From IMG/VR virus record IMGVR_UViG_3300030389_001169, positions 1 to 34,939 of that record: a stretch of 34,939 bases of DNA, one strand, 5' to 3'. Under the pieces are notes generated by a model, which did no database searches, was not told the DNA's origin, and was given only the letters and a program-made list of their open reading frames with translations. The position numbers and the translations under genes were made by a program. The DNA is from a virus. This document shows positions 29,701 to 34,939 of the stretch, in pieces. Numbering within the stretch: the stretch's first letter is position 1; the number at the start of each line of letters is the position of its first letter.

Positions 29701-30402
29701 GGTAAAGGTGCAACAGGACAAGCAGATAATTCAGTAACACTTGGTAACAGTTCTGTAAATAAACTTTATGTAGCACCCGGAAGCACAGATCAATCTATTG
29801 TATTTAAAGACTCAGCAGAACAAGGTAAAATTAGATATGACCACAATAATGAACAATTTCAAATATTTGTAGGTGGGTCAGAAAAAATAAAGTTTGCAAG
29901 TGGTGGAGATATATTTTTATTAGGTGGTGGCATAAACTTTCCAGATGATGCAAGTAGTAGTGCAAGTTCAGATGCAAATACTCTGGATGACTACGAAGAA
30001 GGCTATCACAATATAGCAGTTACAGGTTCAAGTTCTGGAAGTATGACTTTTAATACAAGTTTTAATCAACTTAGTTATACAAAGATAGGTAGGCAAGTTC
30101 ATGTAACTGGTGAAGTAAGAGTGGCTTCTGATAATAGCATAAATGGAAATTTAAGATTTTCTTTGCCTTTCGCACTTGCCGATTTAAACCAAACTTCAGG
30201 ATATGCTGTAGGAAATGTTCATTTATCTGGTCATGGCGATGCAAGTATTGATGACAATAAAACTTTTTTATACGCTACTGATGGTACTCAATATTTTCAG
30301 ATTGCTCATGTCGCAGATGACGATACATTTACATTTCTAACCCATGCTAATGTAGACACAGCATTTAACATTACAGTTTCAATCACATATTTTTCAACTT
30401 AA
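26779..30402 (+). CDS. Long fibre / spike protein with YadA-like head repeats
   Basis: A 1207-aa structural protein, the largest in the genome. The N-terminal part has repeated motifs typical of phage fibres (GTITGDLVINGDLQVDGGGS; NVGIGGDP or VGIGGTP occurring several times, about every 100-150 residues). Residues roughly 750-1000 contain tandem YadA/Hep-Hag-like head repeats, seen as GNTIFGYSAG, NNTFIGHASG, NTAIGYQSAD, NTALGYNSLG, NVAIGKNALD and NVAIGNGS, each 14-20 residues apart. Such repeats fold as a trimeric left-handed beta-roll. The C-terminus has a beta domain (YHNIAVTGSSSGSMTFNT). It probably binds host surface. No intramolecular chaperone peptidase motif was seen. The strong similarity of repeats suggests a site of recombination. 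Confidence 0.8.
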   Translation: MASFKNLVSTTSAQISSGGTITGDLVINGDLQVDGGGSLSFDEIVQGTQVVEITNTEALLVRKASDSGDVFIVDTTNSRVGVGIAPSHELTVNNQIGIKRDGVDTFATMTFDGAGFTLDNSASSINPLTVRAGGTFLARITGDGDFGLGTAPNSDTPLHIHRNSSNAQSIFFDNDGTGRMDFVMRNDRSTEGSASHSIFFDGADASGNNTRYATIENHIVDNADASEDGKLVFSTMVAGTDTETLSITGGNVGIGGDPVIQPATFGDATTLGIQGTDATGKGPSIQIGLANNQNDRPMSLIFCNTNNANISGGTTKHIAGIRSFTVTSDNNASSDSGGDLRFYTKPESGSFDERMRINSTGVGIGGTPDKTLHLIDASRVDIKFTRTGSNDHYIRKDGDFLRFRGHDDSTVLLELKNNSQNNVVSFPSGGNVEIAGNVGIGGTPLAQLTLTDATSPSLAFYESDEGTHDKLWLQSVFQHDLIHQVRFDNNGGGNQYMVINRDQLKINSITFKTGGQVTTASTSTDALTIDSNQKVLLNQDNNAIALEIDSESTSTSVFKIDTPTTTTGTILDISTANSLTSGKIAHFKSNVNDSTARNLVEIEQAHTGGHGAIGLHVKQVSLNYAMTINNPTDFDGWGDGLAITSANDHSSSRLIHIESGHATLGSGTTRFTVLGDGSIGIGTSSPSHKVQLDVSNGNDNFIGIRQADQKLWSIGLKASNPKLYFRAGNSGVEVDHFVLDDNSRISLSNNDSGGTGGRDTTSGNTIFGYSAGNVNSGAVNNTFIGHASGSGSINGGDNNTGIGAETLQALTTASRNQAIGSFSGFSVTTGDDNVLIGNDVGFAMTGTSDTVLIGHQAGTAINSTGADGTVAVGYQSLKGLTSGSGNTAIGYQSADAVSTGYDNTALGYNSLGALQTGNSNVAIGKNALDGADNGARNVAIGNGSNGVQVTTHDCVTIGHESEVSANGASNQIAIGKGATGQADNSVTLGNSSVNKLYVAPGSTDQSIVFKDSAEQGKIRYDHNNEQFQIFVGGSEKIKFASGGDIFLLGGGINFPDDASSSASSDANTLDDYEEGYHNIAVTGSSSGSMTFNTSFNQLSYTKIGRQVHVTGEVRVASDNSINGNLRFSLPFALADLNQTSGYAVGNVHLSGHGDASIDDNKTFLYATDGTQYFQIAHVADDDTFTFLTHANVDTAFNITVSITYFST

Positions 30403-30426
30403 TTGGATAATTAAAAGGAAGTAAAA

Positions 30427-30672
30427 ATGAGTTTAAGTAAACAAACATCAGACGATTATGAAATTCGTACAGAGTATAAACACATTCAAGTACGCACTAA
30501 AACATCTATTATAGAAGATGGAAAAGAAATTTCGTATAAGTATAATAGAAAATCATTTTCACCAGATATGGATGTATCTGGAGAGTCAGCAGAAATACAG
30601 GCTTTGGCTAATGCTTTATGGACAGACGAAGTAAAGAAAGCTTGGGCAGATAAACAAGCTGAAGAAGTTTAA
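30427..30672 (+). CDS. Conserved small phage protein, 81 aa
   Basis: A protein with an AAAAGGAAG ribosome binding site, downstream of the fibre. It contains an N-terminal beta hairpin (EIRTEYKHIQVRTKTSIIEDG) and an acidic helical end (AEIQALANALWTDEVKKAWAD). Similar short proteins follow fibre genes in marine phages as I recall, but the function is unknown. Confidence 0.6.
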   Translation: MSLSKQTSDDYEIRTEYKHIQVRTKTSIIEDGKEISYKYNRKSFSPDMDVSGESAEIQALANALWTDEVKKAWADKQAEEV

Positions 30673-30689
30673 CAAACAAGGAGTCAAAC

Positions 30690-30944
30690 GTGGCCAAAAA
30701 AGAAAAACAAAATGGACCGATCTTGACACTCAACGATAAAGAGTATGACGTGAACAAAGATCTTAATGATGAACAAAAGCAGATTTATCTGCATCTAAAA
30801 AATATAGATGACAAAATAAATCAGAATAACTTTATTCAACAGCAGTTGATGGTTAGCAAAGATGGATTTGTTCGCATGATGGAAGAATCGTTAGCAAAAG
30901 AAAATGATCACTCACCACATGATCCTGGAGATGAGAACGACTAA
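30690..30944 (+). CDS. Small conserved protein resembling DUF6447
   Basis: An 84-aa product from GTG 30690 with AAGGAG 7 nt upstream. The segment GPILTLNDKEYDVNKDLNDEQKQIYLHLKNIDDKI recalls the DUF6447 pattern (a short 'P-x-L-x-x-x-x-x-Y' strand followed by a helix pair). The C-terminus is acidic and probably disordered (HDPGDEND). It overlaps the next gene by 1 nt (TAATG). Confidence 0.55.
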   Translation: MAKKEKQNGPILTLNDKEYDVNKDLNDEQKQIYLHLKNIDDKINQNNFIQQQLMVSKDGFVRMMEESLAKENDHSPHDPGDEND

Positions 30945-31237
30945 TGATTGTTAGACGATGCGCCCAAGATTTTGATGTAGTGATACATAAGAATACTAAG
31001 CCAGGAATGGTAAAGACGATTGCTATGGCTGATGGCACAAAGAAATCTTTGACCTATCCATCTGCTGCGAAAGATTATTTTTTGCTAGTAGATGGTGAGA
31101 TAACTAAAAAGTCAGATTCATTTGCTACGATAGAAACTGCGTATGTAAAAGCATGCAAAGATAAAGGTTGCGATTCTCATGGGCGCATCGACATTATAAA
31201 ACATAAAATTATAAATAACAAGGTGATGGATAGATGA
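30944..31237 (+). CDS. Hypothetical protein, 97 aa
   Basis: An alpha/beta, basic protein starting in a TAATG overlap and ending in an ATGA overlap with the membrane protein gene. It contains two cysteines in KACKDKGCD. No motif or family was recognised. Confidence 0.55.
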   Translation: MIVRRCAQDFDVVIHKNTKPGMVKTIAMADGTKKSLTYPSAAKDYFLLVDGEITKKSDSFATIETAYVKACKDKGCDSHGRIDIIKHKIINNKVMDR

Positions 31238-31527
31238 AAAATCCATTAGCAACTTTAGTGTCTTGGCAATATCGCACAGGACAGCTAGATGGATGGACTG
31301 CGTACCATTTAGCAGCAGGTGCGTTTTTATGTAAAATACTCCAATGGTTAAGTTGGTCAGATTTTTGGTGTGTTATGGGTGTATTCATAATCGGTGTATT
31401 ATGGGAGATATTTGAATGGTTTGTTGAAGGTGACGAAGAAACCTATGGCACAAAAAAAGCGTGGGCATACAATACGATGGCTGATATAGTGGTAGAAACT
31501 GGTATCGCATGGTGGATGGTGCTATGA
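31234..31527 (+). CDS. Small multi-pass membrane protein
   Basis: A 97-aa protein with an early hydrophobic segment (AYHLAAGAFLCKILQWL) and a clear transmembrane span (WCVMGVFIIGVLWEIFEWFV), then WAYNTMADIVVETGIAWWMVL that may be a third. It is rich in Trp. It starts in an ATGA overlap and stops in another. It may take part in lysis or membrane modification; no family known to me. Confidence 0.55.
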   Translation: MKNPLATLVSWQYRTGQLDGWTAYHLAAGAFLCKILQWLSWSDFWCVMGVFIIGVLWEIFEWFVEGDEETYGTKKAWAYNTMADIVVETGIAWWMVL

Positions 31528-31709
31528 ACAAAGTAATAGAAAAACTAGATAATGGAGATTTTAAAGTTGTTAGTACGAGTTATGATATTCCTATTAAGTA
31601 TCATTATAATTCAAAGTTGCGGAAGCAACGGCTGGATAATAGCAAGCATACCAGTCACACCACAGGATACAGTTACAAATACAGTTTTTATAGAGATAAT
31701 GGATGCTGA
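31524..31709 (+). CDS. Hypothetical protein overlapping the lipoprotein gene
   Basis: A 61-codon frame opening by ATGA overlap (31524-31527) with the membrane gene. The first 25 codons look coding (MNKVIEKLDNGDFKVVSTSY), but the remainder is Ser/Tyr/His-rich and reads like an out-of-frame shadow of the lipoprotein gene. Either the gene is truly nested, as with Rz/Rz1, or only its beginning is functional as a coupling leader. Confidence 0.35.
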   Translation: MNKVIEKLDNGDFKVVSTSYDIPIKYHYNSKLRKQRLDNSKHTSHTTGYSYKYSFYRDNGC

Positions 31710-31800
31710 TTCAACTGTTCATTGGTTTCATGGTAATATCAGCGATTATAGTAATTGGTGCTATAGGCATCAAAGATTGGAAGAGGTAAGAGTACAGTAA
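31552..31800 (+). CDS. Putative lipoprotein (outer-membrane spanin candidate)
   Basis: An 82-aa product from ATG 31552 (or ATG 31582, giving 72 aa). The N-terminus is a basic segment followed by the hydrophobic run MIFLLSIIIIQSC. The Cys is the lipobox residue, with Ser at -1 and Gly at +1 (IIQSCGS). The mature part is short and hydrophilic, with little Pro. The tandem with a transmembrane coiled-coil protein (31800-32117) resembles a two-component spanin system, although the order and overlap are not classical. It is nested in a second frame that begins at 31524. Confidence 0.5.
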   Translation: MEILKLLVRVMIFLLSIIIIQSCGSNGWIIASIPVTPQDTVTNTVFIEIMDADSTVHWFHGNISDYSNWCYRHQRLEEVRVQ

Positions 31801-32117
31801 TGGATTTTTTAGCTGTTTATTCGGAAGCAGGTATGATAGGCATTGTTGGAGCAATGTTTGTTTATCTAGTTATATCATTATCTAATAAAAGTGCTAGGCA
31901 GCAAGAACAACTTGAAAATTTAAAAGTAGAAAATAAAGGTCAGTCAGAAACATTAGAAAACATGGAAGGCATGATTATAAAATTAATCAATAGATGGAAT
32001 GCATCGGATGATAAGTTAGATCGTAAATTTGATGCATTAACTAAAGAAATCAATGACTTAGACAATCAAGTATCTCGTATAGATGGTAGTTTAAGTCGCA
32101 TCAATGGAAAACATTAA
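31800..32117 (+). CDS. Membrane-anchored coiled-coil protein (inner spanin or holin-associated)
   Basis: A 105-aa protein with an N-terminal transmembrane segment (about residues 11-29, GMIGIVGAMFVYLVISLS), then a long charged coiled coil to the end (KSARQQEQLENLKVEN and so on, with heptads). This N-in/C-out layout is that of an inner-membrane spanin or of BhlA/Hol-like phage proteins. It starts right after the lipoprotein stop and ends in TAATG with the next tiny gene. Confidence 0.5.
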   Translation: MDFLAVYSEAGMIGIVGAMFVYLVISLSNKSARQQEQLENLKVENKGQSETLENMEGMIIKLINRWNASDDKLDRKFDALTKEINDLDNQVSRIDGSLSRINGKH

Positions 32118-32263
32118 TGGACAGCTTAAAAGTAACATCAATCAGTTTTGCCAACTATGGCGTGTATCTCGCAGAATTAAATTTATTATTACAATGCATT
32201 GTTGCAGTAATGAGTATCATATATTTAGCAATTAAAATAAAAGGAAAAGCTAATGGACATTAA
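32117..32263 (+). CDS. Small membrane protein, holin candidate (48 aa)
   Basis: A 48-aa protein starting in a TAATG overlap. A hydrophilic N-terminal 20 residues is followed by LNLLLQCIVAVMSIIYLAIKIKGK, one transmembrane helix with a basic cytoplasmic end. Similar one-helix phage proteins with 'ISFANYGVYLAEL' before the membrane span are, as I recall, encoded with lysis genes. Likely a holin or pinholin-type pore former. It overlaps the next gene by 11 nt. Confidence 0.5.
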   Translation: MDSLKVTSISFANYGVYLAELNLLLQCIVAVMSIIYLAIKIKGKANGH

Positions 32264-32477
32264 ATCAATGTTAGTAAAAGTTGCTGAAGAGCAAGCAGAT
32301 AAAATGAAAGAACAAGCTGTTGGTTATACACAGTCTGAAGAGTTTGCAGATAAAATGGCGCAGTTAATGAATGACAAGATTAACATCCCATTTGTCAAAG
32401 AAGAGAAAGAAGGCGAGCTATTCAAAGAGTTTGCTGAAGTGGTCCAAGATTTAATTGCAGGTATCTTTAAAAAATAA
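32253..32477 (+). CDS. Acidic helical protein, 74 aa
   Basis: An amphipathic helical protein (KVAEEQADKMKEQAVGYTQS; FKEFAEVVQDLIAGIFKK) with an amphipathic C-terminus that could bind membrane. It overlaps the holin candidate by 11 nt and the next gene by 1 nt (TAATG). The function is unknown; part of the lysis cluster. Confidence 0.5.
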   Translation: MDIKSMLVKVAEEQADKMKEQAVGYTQSEEFADKMAQLMNDKINIPFVKEEKEGELFKEFAEVVQDLIAGIFKK

Positions 32478-32776
32478 TGGCTGTACCTGCACGAGTTAAA
32501 GCAACCATGCGCAGACTAGGACTGCGCGGAGTGAATAAGCCAAAGCGTACTCCTGGACATAAGACTAAGTCGCACGTAGTAATGGCGAAGTCAGGTAATA
32601 GATATAAGTTAATACGCTTTGGTCAACAAGGAGCTAAAACGGCTGGTAAGCCACGTAAAGGTGAATCAGAAAGAATGAAAGCAAAGCGCAGATCGTTCAA
32701 AGCAAGGCATGCTAAAAACATAGCAAAAGGTCGCATGAGCGCAGCCTTCTGGGCAGATCGCGTTAAATGGAGCTAA
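32477..32776 (+). CDS. Very basic conserved phage protein, 99 aa
   Basis: A protein with about a third Lys/Arg. The segment MRRLGLRGVNKPKRTPGHKTKSHVV and the C-terminal MKAKRRSFKARHAKNIAKGRMSAAFWADRVKWS are, as I recall, strongly conserved in small basic phage proteins of marine phages (DUF6321-like). Probably a nucleic-acid- or ribosome-contacting protein. It starts in a TAATG overlap. Confidence 0.65.
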   Translation: MAVPARVKATMRRLGLRGVNKPKRTPGHKTKSHVVMAKSGNRYKLIRFGQQGAKTAGKPRKGESERMKAKRRSFKARHAKNIAKGRMSAAFWADRVKWS

Positions 32777-32777
32777 A

Positions 32778-32951
32778 ATGAAAATAAAAGGTATTAGCGT
32801 AACAGGATTAAGTAAAAGACAAGTAGCAGCAATGCGCAGACATGCAAGGCATCACACTGCAAAGCATTTACGATCTATGGTAGCAGCAATGCGCAGAGGA
32901 GCTACGTTTAGTCAGTCACATACCAGTGCAATGAGGAAGGTGGGTAAATGA
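32778..32951 (+). CDS. Small basic His/Arg-rich protein, 57 aa
   Basis: From ATG 32778, right after the stop of the previous gene. The sequence has internal similarity: AAMRRHARHHTAKHLRSM and AAMRRGATFSQSHTSAMRK. It has HTH-like spacing but is too short for a firm call. It ends with an ATGA overlap with the next gene. Another member of the cluster of tiny basic proteins. Confidence 0.55.
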   Translation: MKIKGISVTGLSKRQVAAMRRHARHHTAKHLRSMVAAMRRGATFSQSHTSAMRKVGK

Positions 32952-33143
32952 GAAAAAAGAAAAGAAGCAAATCAAGAGTTAACGAAGCGGGTAACTACAC
33001 CAAGCCTACGCTTCGTAAAAGATTGTTCTACCGAATTAAGGCTGGGTCAAAAGGAGGTAGAGCTGGCCAATGGTCAGCTCGACATTCGGAAGGCACAATT
33101 ATTAGCAAGAGCGTATAAAAAAGCAGGCGGTGGATACAGATAA
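32948..33143 (+). CDS. Basic conserved protein, interrupted by 7 nt
   Basis: The frame from ATG 32948 reads MRKKKRSKSRVNEAGNYTKP..GSKGGRAGQWSAR and then runs into a non-conserved tail ending at TAA 33116-33118. From 33090 the +1 frame continues KAQLLARAYKKAGGGYR and stops at TAA 33141-33143, exactly in a TAATG overlap with the next gene. 'GQWSARKAQLLARAYKKAGGGYR' reads as one conserved C-terminus. The natural product would be 62 aa. The two frames are separated by 7 nt (33083-33089) between Arg CGA (33080-33082) and Lys AAG. It could be a recoding site, or an insertion from mutation or sequencing. Confidence 0.7.
33061..33089 (+). promoter_or_regulatory. Hairpin plus 7-nt gap in the basic protein gene
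   Basis: AGCTGGCC (33061-33068), AAT, GGTCAGCT (33072-33079) pair with one G-U. The hairpin ends directly before Arg codon CGA (33080-33082). The gap CATT-CGG follows, ending in a second Arg codon CGG (33087-33089), and conserved coding resumes at AAG 33090. Short direct repeats TCG flank the insertion (33079-33081 and 33086-33088). Confidence 0.45.
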
Positions 33144-33391
33144 TGGCGTTGAAGAAGTCACAGAAAAGTTTACGTAAGTGGACCAAACAAAAGTGGGGAT
33201 ATGTCACAAAAGGTGACGAGAAGAAACCGCGCAGGAAACGTGGTAGGTATTTACCTGAGAGTGTACGTAAAGGTTTGAGTAAGTCACAAAAGGCTTATGA
33301 GAACAGATTAAAGCGTGCTGCAAGCAAACGAGGTAAGCAACGCGCTAAATACAGTAAGAGAACAAGATCAAAAGTAAGGAGTGCAAGATAA
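33143..33391 (+). CDS. Basic conserved protein, 82 aa
   Basis: A Lys/Arg/Ser-rich protein, with the phrases SLRKWTKQKWGYVTKGD and RRKRGRYLPESVRKGLSKSQKAYENR, which I remember from short proteins in marine phage genomes. Probably nucleic-acid binding. It starts in a TAATG overlap with the interrupted gene and ends in one with the next. Confidence 0.65.
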   Translation: MALKKSQKSLRKWTKQKWGYVTKGDEKKPRRKRGRYLPESVRKGLSKSQKAYENRLKRAASKRGKQRAKYSKRTRSKVRSAR

Positions 33392-33477
33392 TGCCGTATC
33401 ATTATGGACATAGCAAGAAAAAAGGTAAGAAAAAAAAGAAGAAGAAAATGAAACGTGGGATGAAACGTGGTCGATAA
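33391..33477 (+). CDS. Tiny Lys-rich peptide, 28 aa
   Basis: Starts in a TAATG overlap. The product MPYHYGHSKKK.. is mostly Lys with a few Gly/Arg (KMKRGMKRGR at the end). Such 25-30 aa 'MPYHYG' peptides recur in marine phage genomes as I recall. It overlaps the endolysin GTG start by 11 nt. Could serve as a coupling leader, a DNA-charge neutraliser or a virion peptide. Confidence 0.55.
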   Translation: MPYHYGHSKKKGKKKKKKKMKRGMKRGR

Positions 33478-33949
33478 AAAGCAAATGCGCGGCATCATTA
33501 ACGATGTCCTACAGAAACTAGGCGAAAAATACGCTGATCCTAAAGCCTTAGACCTAGTGTATAATACTGGTTTAGTGGAGTCAAAATACGTTTATCTAAA
33601 GCAAATCAAAGGTCCTGCCGTTGGTTTTGCACAGATTGAGCCTTGGGTTGGTATTTCTATGATTCAGGACTATTTGCAATACAGAGATAAATTAATGAAA
33701 AAGGTAGCAGATGTATGCAAGATAGATTGGAAGTATTTTATTGATCCACAAGAAGAGGACTGGCGTTATATTTTAACAGTTAATATTGCCGCGCAAATTG
33801 TTTTTTGCAGATTACATTACTGGCGAGTACCTAAGTCACTACCAAGAACTTTGGAAGAACAAGCACAACAATGGAAAGTTTTCTATAATACTGCGAAAGG
33901 TGCTGGTACGCCAGAAAAATTTATTGAAATAGTTAAAAAATATGGATGA
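33467..33949 (+). CDS. Endolysin / lysozyme-fold protein
   Basis: A 160-aa product from GTG 33467. The region DLVYNTGLVESKYVYLKQIKGPAVGFAQIEPWVG is the lysozyme-like/transglycosylase core: Glu38 in the VES motif as general acid, followed by the GFAQIEPW strand-turn (compare G-x-x-Q-I-x-P of SLT-type domains). The C-terminus has a helix pair ending VFYNTAKGAGTPEKF. No signal peptide, so it depends on a holin; the membrane genes upstream fit. It overlaps the next small gene by 8 nt. Confidence 0.7.
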   Translation: MVDKKQMRGIINDVLQKLGEKYADPKALDLVYNTGLVESKYVYLKQIKGPAVGFAQIEPWVGISMIQDYLQYRDKLMKKVADVCKIDWKYFIDPQEEDWRYILTVNIAAQIVFCRLHYWRVPKSLPRTLEEQAQQWKVFYNTAKGAGTPEKFIEIVKKYG

Positions 33950-34136
33950 TGCGCAGAAAATAGATCGATTAATTGAAATAATGTTAGAATTAAAAGAACT
34001 AGCAAGATCACTAGATGATCCACGTAACGATCAAGACACGATTATAGCAACAATGCTTGCACTAATTATCTGCGTAGATATACCAGATGTCACCATTTTA
34101 CCTAATAATATGAACATAGGAATTGCATTAGCATGA
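33942..34136 (+). CDS. Small conserved phage protein, intact copy
   Basis: A 64-aa protein, intact version of the truncated gene at the window start. N-terminal half charged and helical (KIDRLIEIMLELKELARSLDD), then a hydrophobic region (IIATMLALIICVDIPDV). ATG 33942 overlaps the endolysin. Stop overlaps the next gene as ATGA (34133-34136). Confidence 0.7.
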   Translation: MDDAQKIDRLIEIMLELKELARSLDDPRNDQDTIIATMLALIICVDIPDVTILPNNMNIGIALA

Positions 34137-34939
34137 GTTATTTAACCGCATTTTGTAATATAACAACCGATTTACAAGCAATCGTTAGTGATATAGATCG
34201 ATATGATCGTAAAAGAGTTTTAATGTCTAATTGGAGCAATCCTAGTAGCAATCTTTATCGGCTAAGTAACACAGGATATATAGAAAATTTATACAAAGAT
34301 GGAGTCGAAATGACGAAAGTCACTGATACTCCAAACGCAGATAACGAATTTAAATACAATGAATCAACTGACTCTGTTGATTTCTTTTTAGCATCTAGCT
34401 CAGTAGCTGCGCTTAATAGCAGTGTCTTTGAAGCTGGTCAAGATTGGGAAGATTTAAAAACACGTGTGGTAAAAGAACAAGCTGATCATATGCGCAGTTT
34501 TTTGAATCGTCCTATATACAAGCGTGGTAATTCTAATTATCAAGGCGCAGCAGATAGACCATATGACTTTATAGTGATTCGATGCAATGCGTTGTTAGCC
34601 TGCGCTGATTTGGTGCGCAGTCAGGATTCAGAGAAAGCTGCGGAGCTTGATGAATTGGTTTTAGGTGACGATGGTTTACTTACTAAGTTAAAAAGACGTG
34701 ATTATGTCATGTGGCATGAAACATCGTTTAGAAGTGAATCTGGGGTAATACGTGAGGTGAGTGTCAATGGATCAACTACTGGATATATCGAAGATATTAA
34801 AATGTATGGACCACCTAGCACAGATTATGATGAGGTGCGTGTGGTCATTAGTACAGCAGGTACATTTTCTCCTGGAACTGCATCTACAGTTAAGTATGAT
34901 GTTTTTACTAAGGATGACACTGGATTACGTAGGCATAAA
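33956..34939. repeat. Terminal repeat, right copy (diverged)
   Basis: Second copy of the 984-nt segment. Because true phage terminal redundancies are identical within one molecule, divergence points to a composite of co-existing strains, or to a concatemer with recombination. Confidence 0.95.
34133..34939 (+). CDS. Head-tail connector-like protein, 3'-truncated copy
   Basis: The first 269 codons of the same protein encoded at 178-1149, cut by the window end. Differences from the first copy are mainly silent; amino-acid changes include Ser to Asn, Phe to Tyr and Thr to Ser. Reading frame and overlap with the upstream gene are preserved. Confidence 0.75.
   Translation, partial: MSYLTAFCNITTDLQAIVSDIDRYDRKRVLMSNWSNPSSNLYRLSNTGYIENLYKDGVEMTKVTDTPNADNEFKYNESTDSVDFFLASSSVAALNSSVFEAGQDWEDLKTRVVKEQADHMRSFLNRPIYKRGNSNYQGAADRPYDFIVIRCNALLACADLVRSQDSEKAAELDELVLGDDGLLTKLKRRDYVMWHETSFRSESGVIREVSVNGSTTGYIEDIKMYGPPSTDYDEVRVVISTAGTFSPGTASTVKYDVFTKDDTGLRRHK

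Noticed and set aside
1-34939. CRISPR arrays, tRNA genes, insertion sequences, integrase or att sites
   Set aside because: I looked for regularly spaced repeats, cloverleaf-like segments, transposase motifs and tyrosine or serine recombinase motifs and saw none. A tRNA search program would be needed to exclude degenerate tRNAs.

Overview
This window is phage DNA. It is one full unit of a tailed-phage genome plus a second, diverged copy of its first 984 bases (1-984 match 33956-34939 at a constant offset of 33,955 with no indels). The unit is therefore about 33.96 kb. The two copies differ at about 50 positions, mostly third codon positions, so this is not an ordinary terminal redundancy; it looks like co-occurring strains joined in a circular map or concatemer. 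The DNA is AT-rich and tightly packed, with many TAATG or ATGA stop/start overlaps. Terminase, portal, capsid, scaffold, a tail tube, a frameshifted tail chaperone pair and a tape measure indicate a siphovirus-like particle. The gene set is reminiscent of uncultured marine phages, but the host cannot be read from the sequence. I see no integrase, tRNA or CRISPR array.

Layout. 1-9319 (+) holds head-tail joining and tail genes: connector-like, tail completion, tube, G/GT chaperones with a -1 frameshift, tape measure, LamG-bearing tail-tip protein and a second tail-tip protein. 9335-17029 (+) is the replication module: small HTH regulator with an operator palindrome, SSB-like protein, Hjc-like resolvase, three further PD-(D/E)XK-type nucleases, a C5 cytosine methyltransferase, a primase-helicase and several tiny proteins. 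A bidirectional terminator (17184-17216) separates it from a leftward island (19504 down to 17233) with a GP88-like Cys-rich protein, a basic winged-helix-like protein and small unknowns. A divergent control region (19505-19834) carries promoter-like boxes and two more copies of the operator word TGTCAACACC. 19835-25982 (+) holds HTH protein, small and large terminase, portal, minor head protein, scaffold and major capsid protein (MCP). 26035-34136 (+) holds a YadA-like long fibre, small conserved phage proteins, lysis candidates (membrane proteins, a lipoprotein, a holin candidate, a lysozyme-fold endolysin) and a cluster of tiny Lys/Arg-rich proteins, and it runs back into the repeated connector gene.

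Three essential or conserved genes are interrupted in different ways. (1) The large terminase reading frame stops right after a GGC codon at a UGA. A 34-nt segment follows, carrying a perfect 8-bp hairpin, and conserved coding resumes directly after a second GGC, just before the Walker B motif. This matches the architecture of translational bypassing in T4 gene 60 and is the strongest candidate here for something new. (2) The MCP gene is split by a 243-nt group I intron (IA-like; P3, P4, P7, P7.1, P8 and the S element are visible) that encodes no endonuclease. (3) A small Arg/Lys-rich protein gene (32948-33143) is interrupted by 7 nt between two Arg codons. There is also a textbook -1 frameshift site in the tail chaperone gene and a long hairpin that sequesters a ribosome binding site at 9573-9646. 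Functions are assigned from remembered family features only; no database search was possible.
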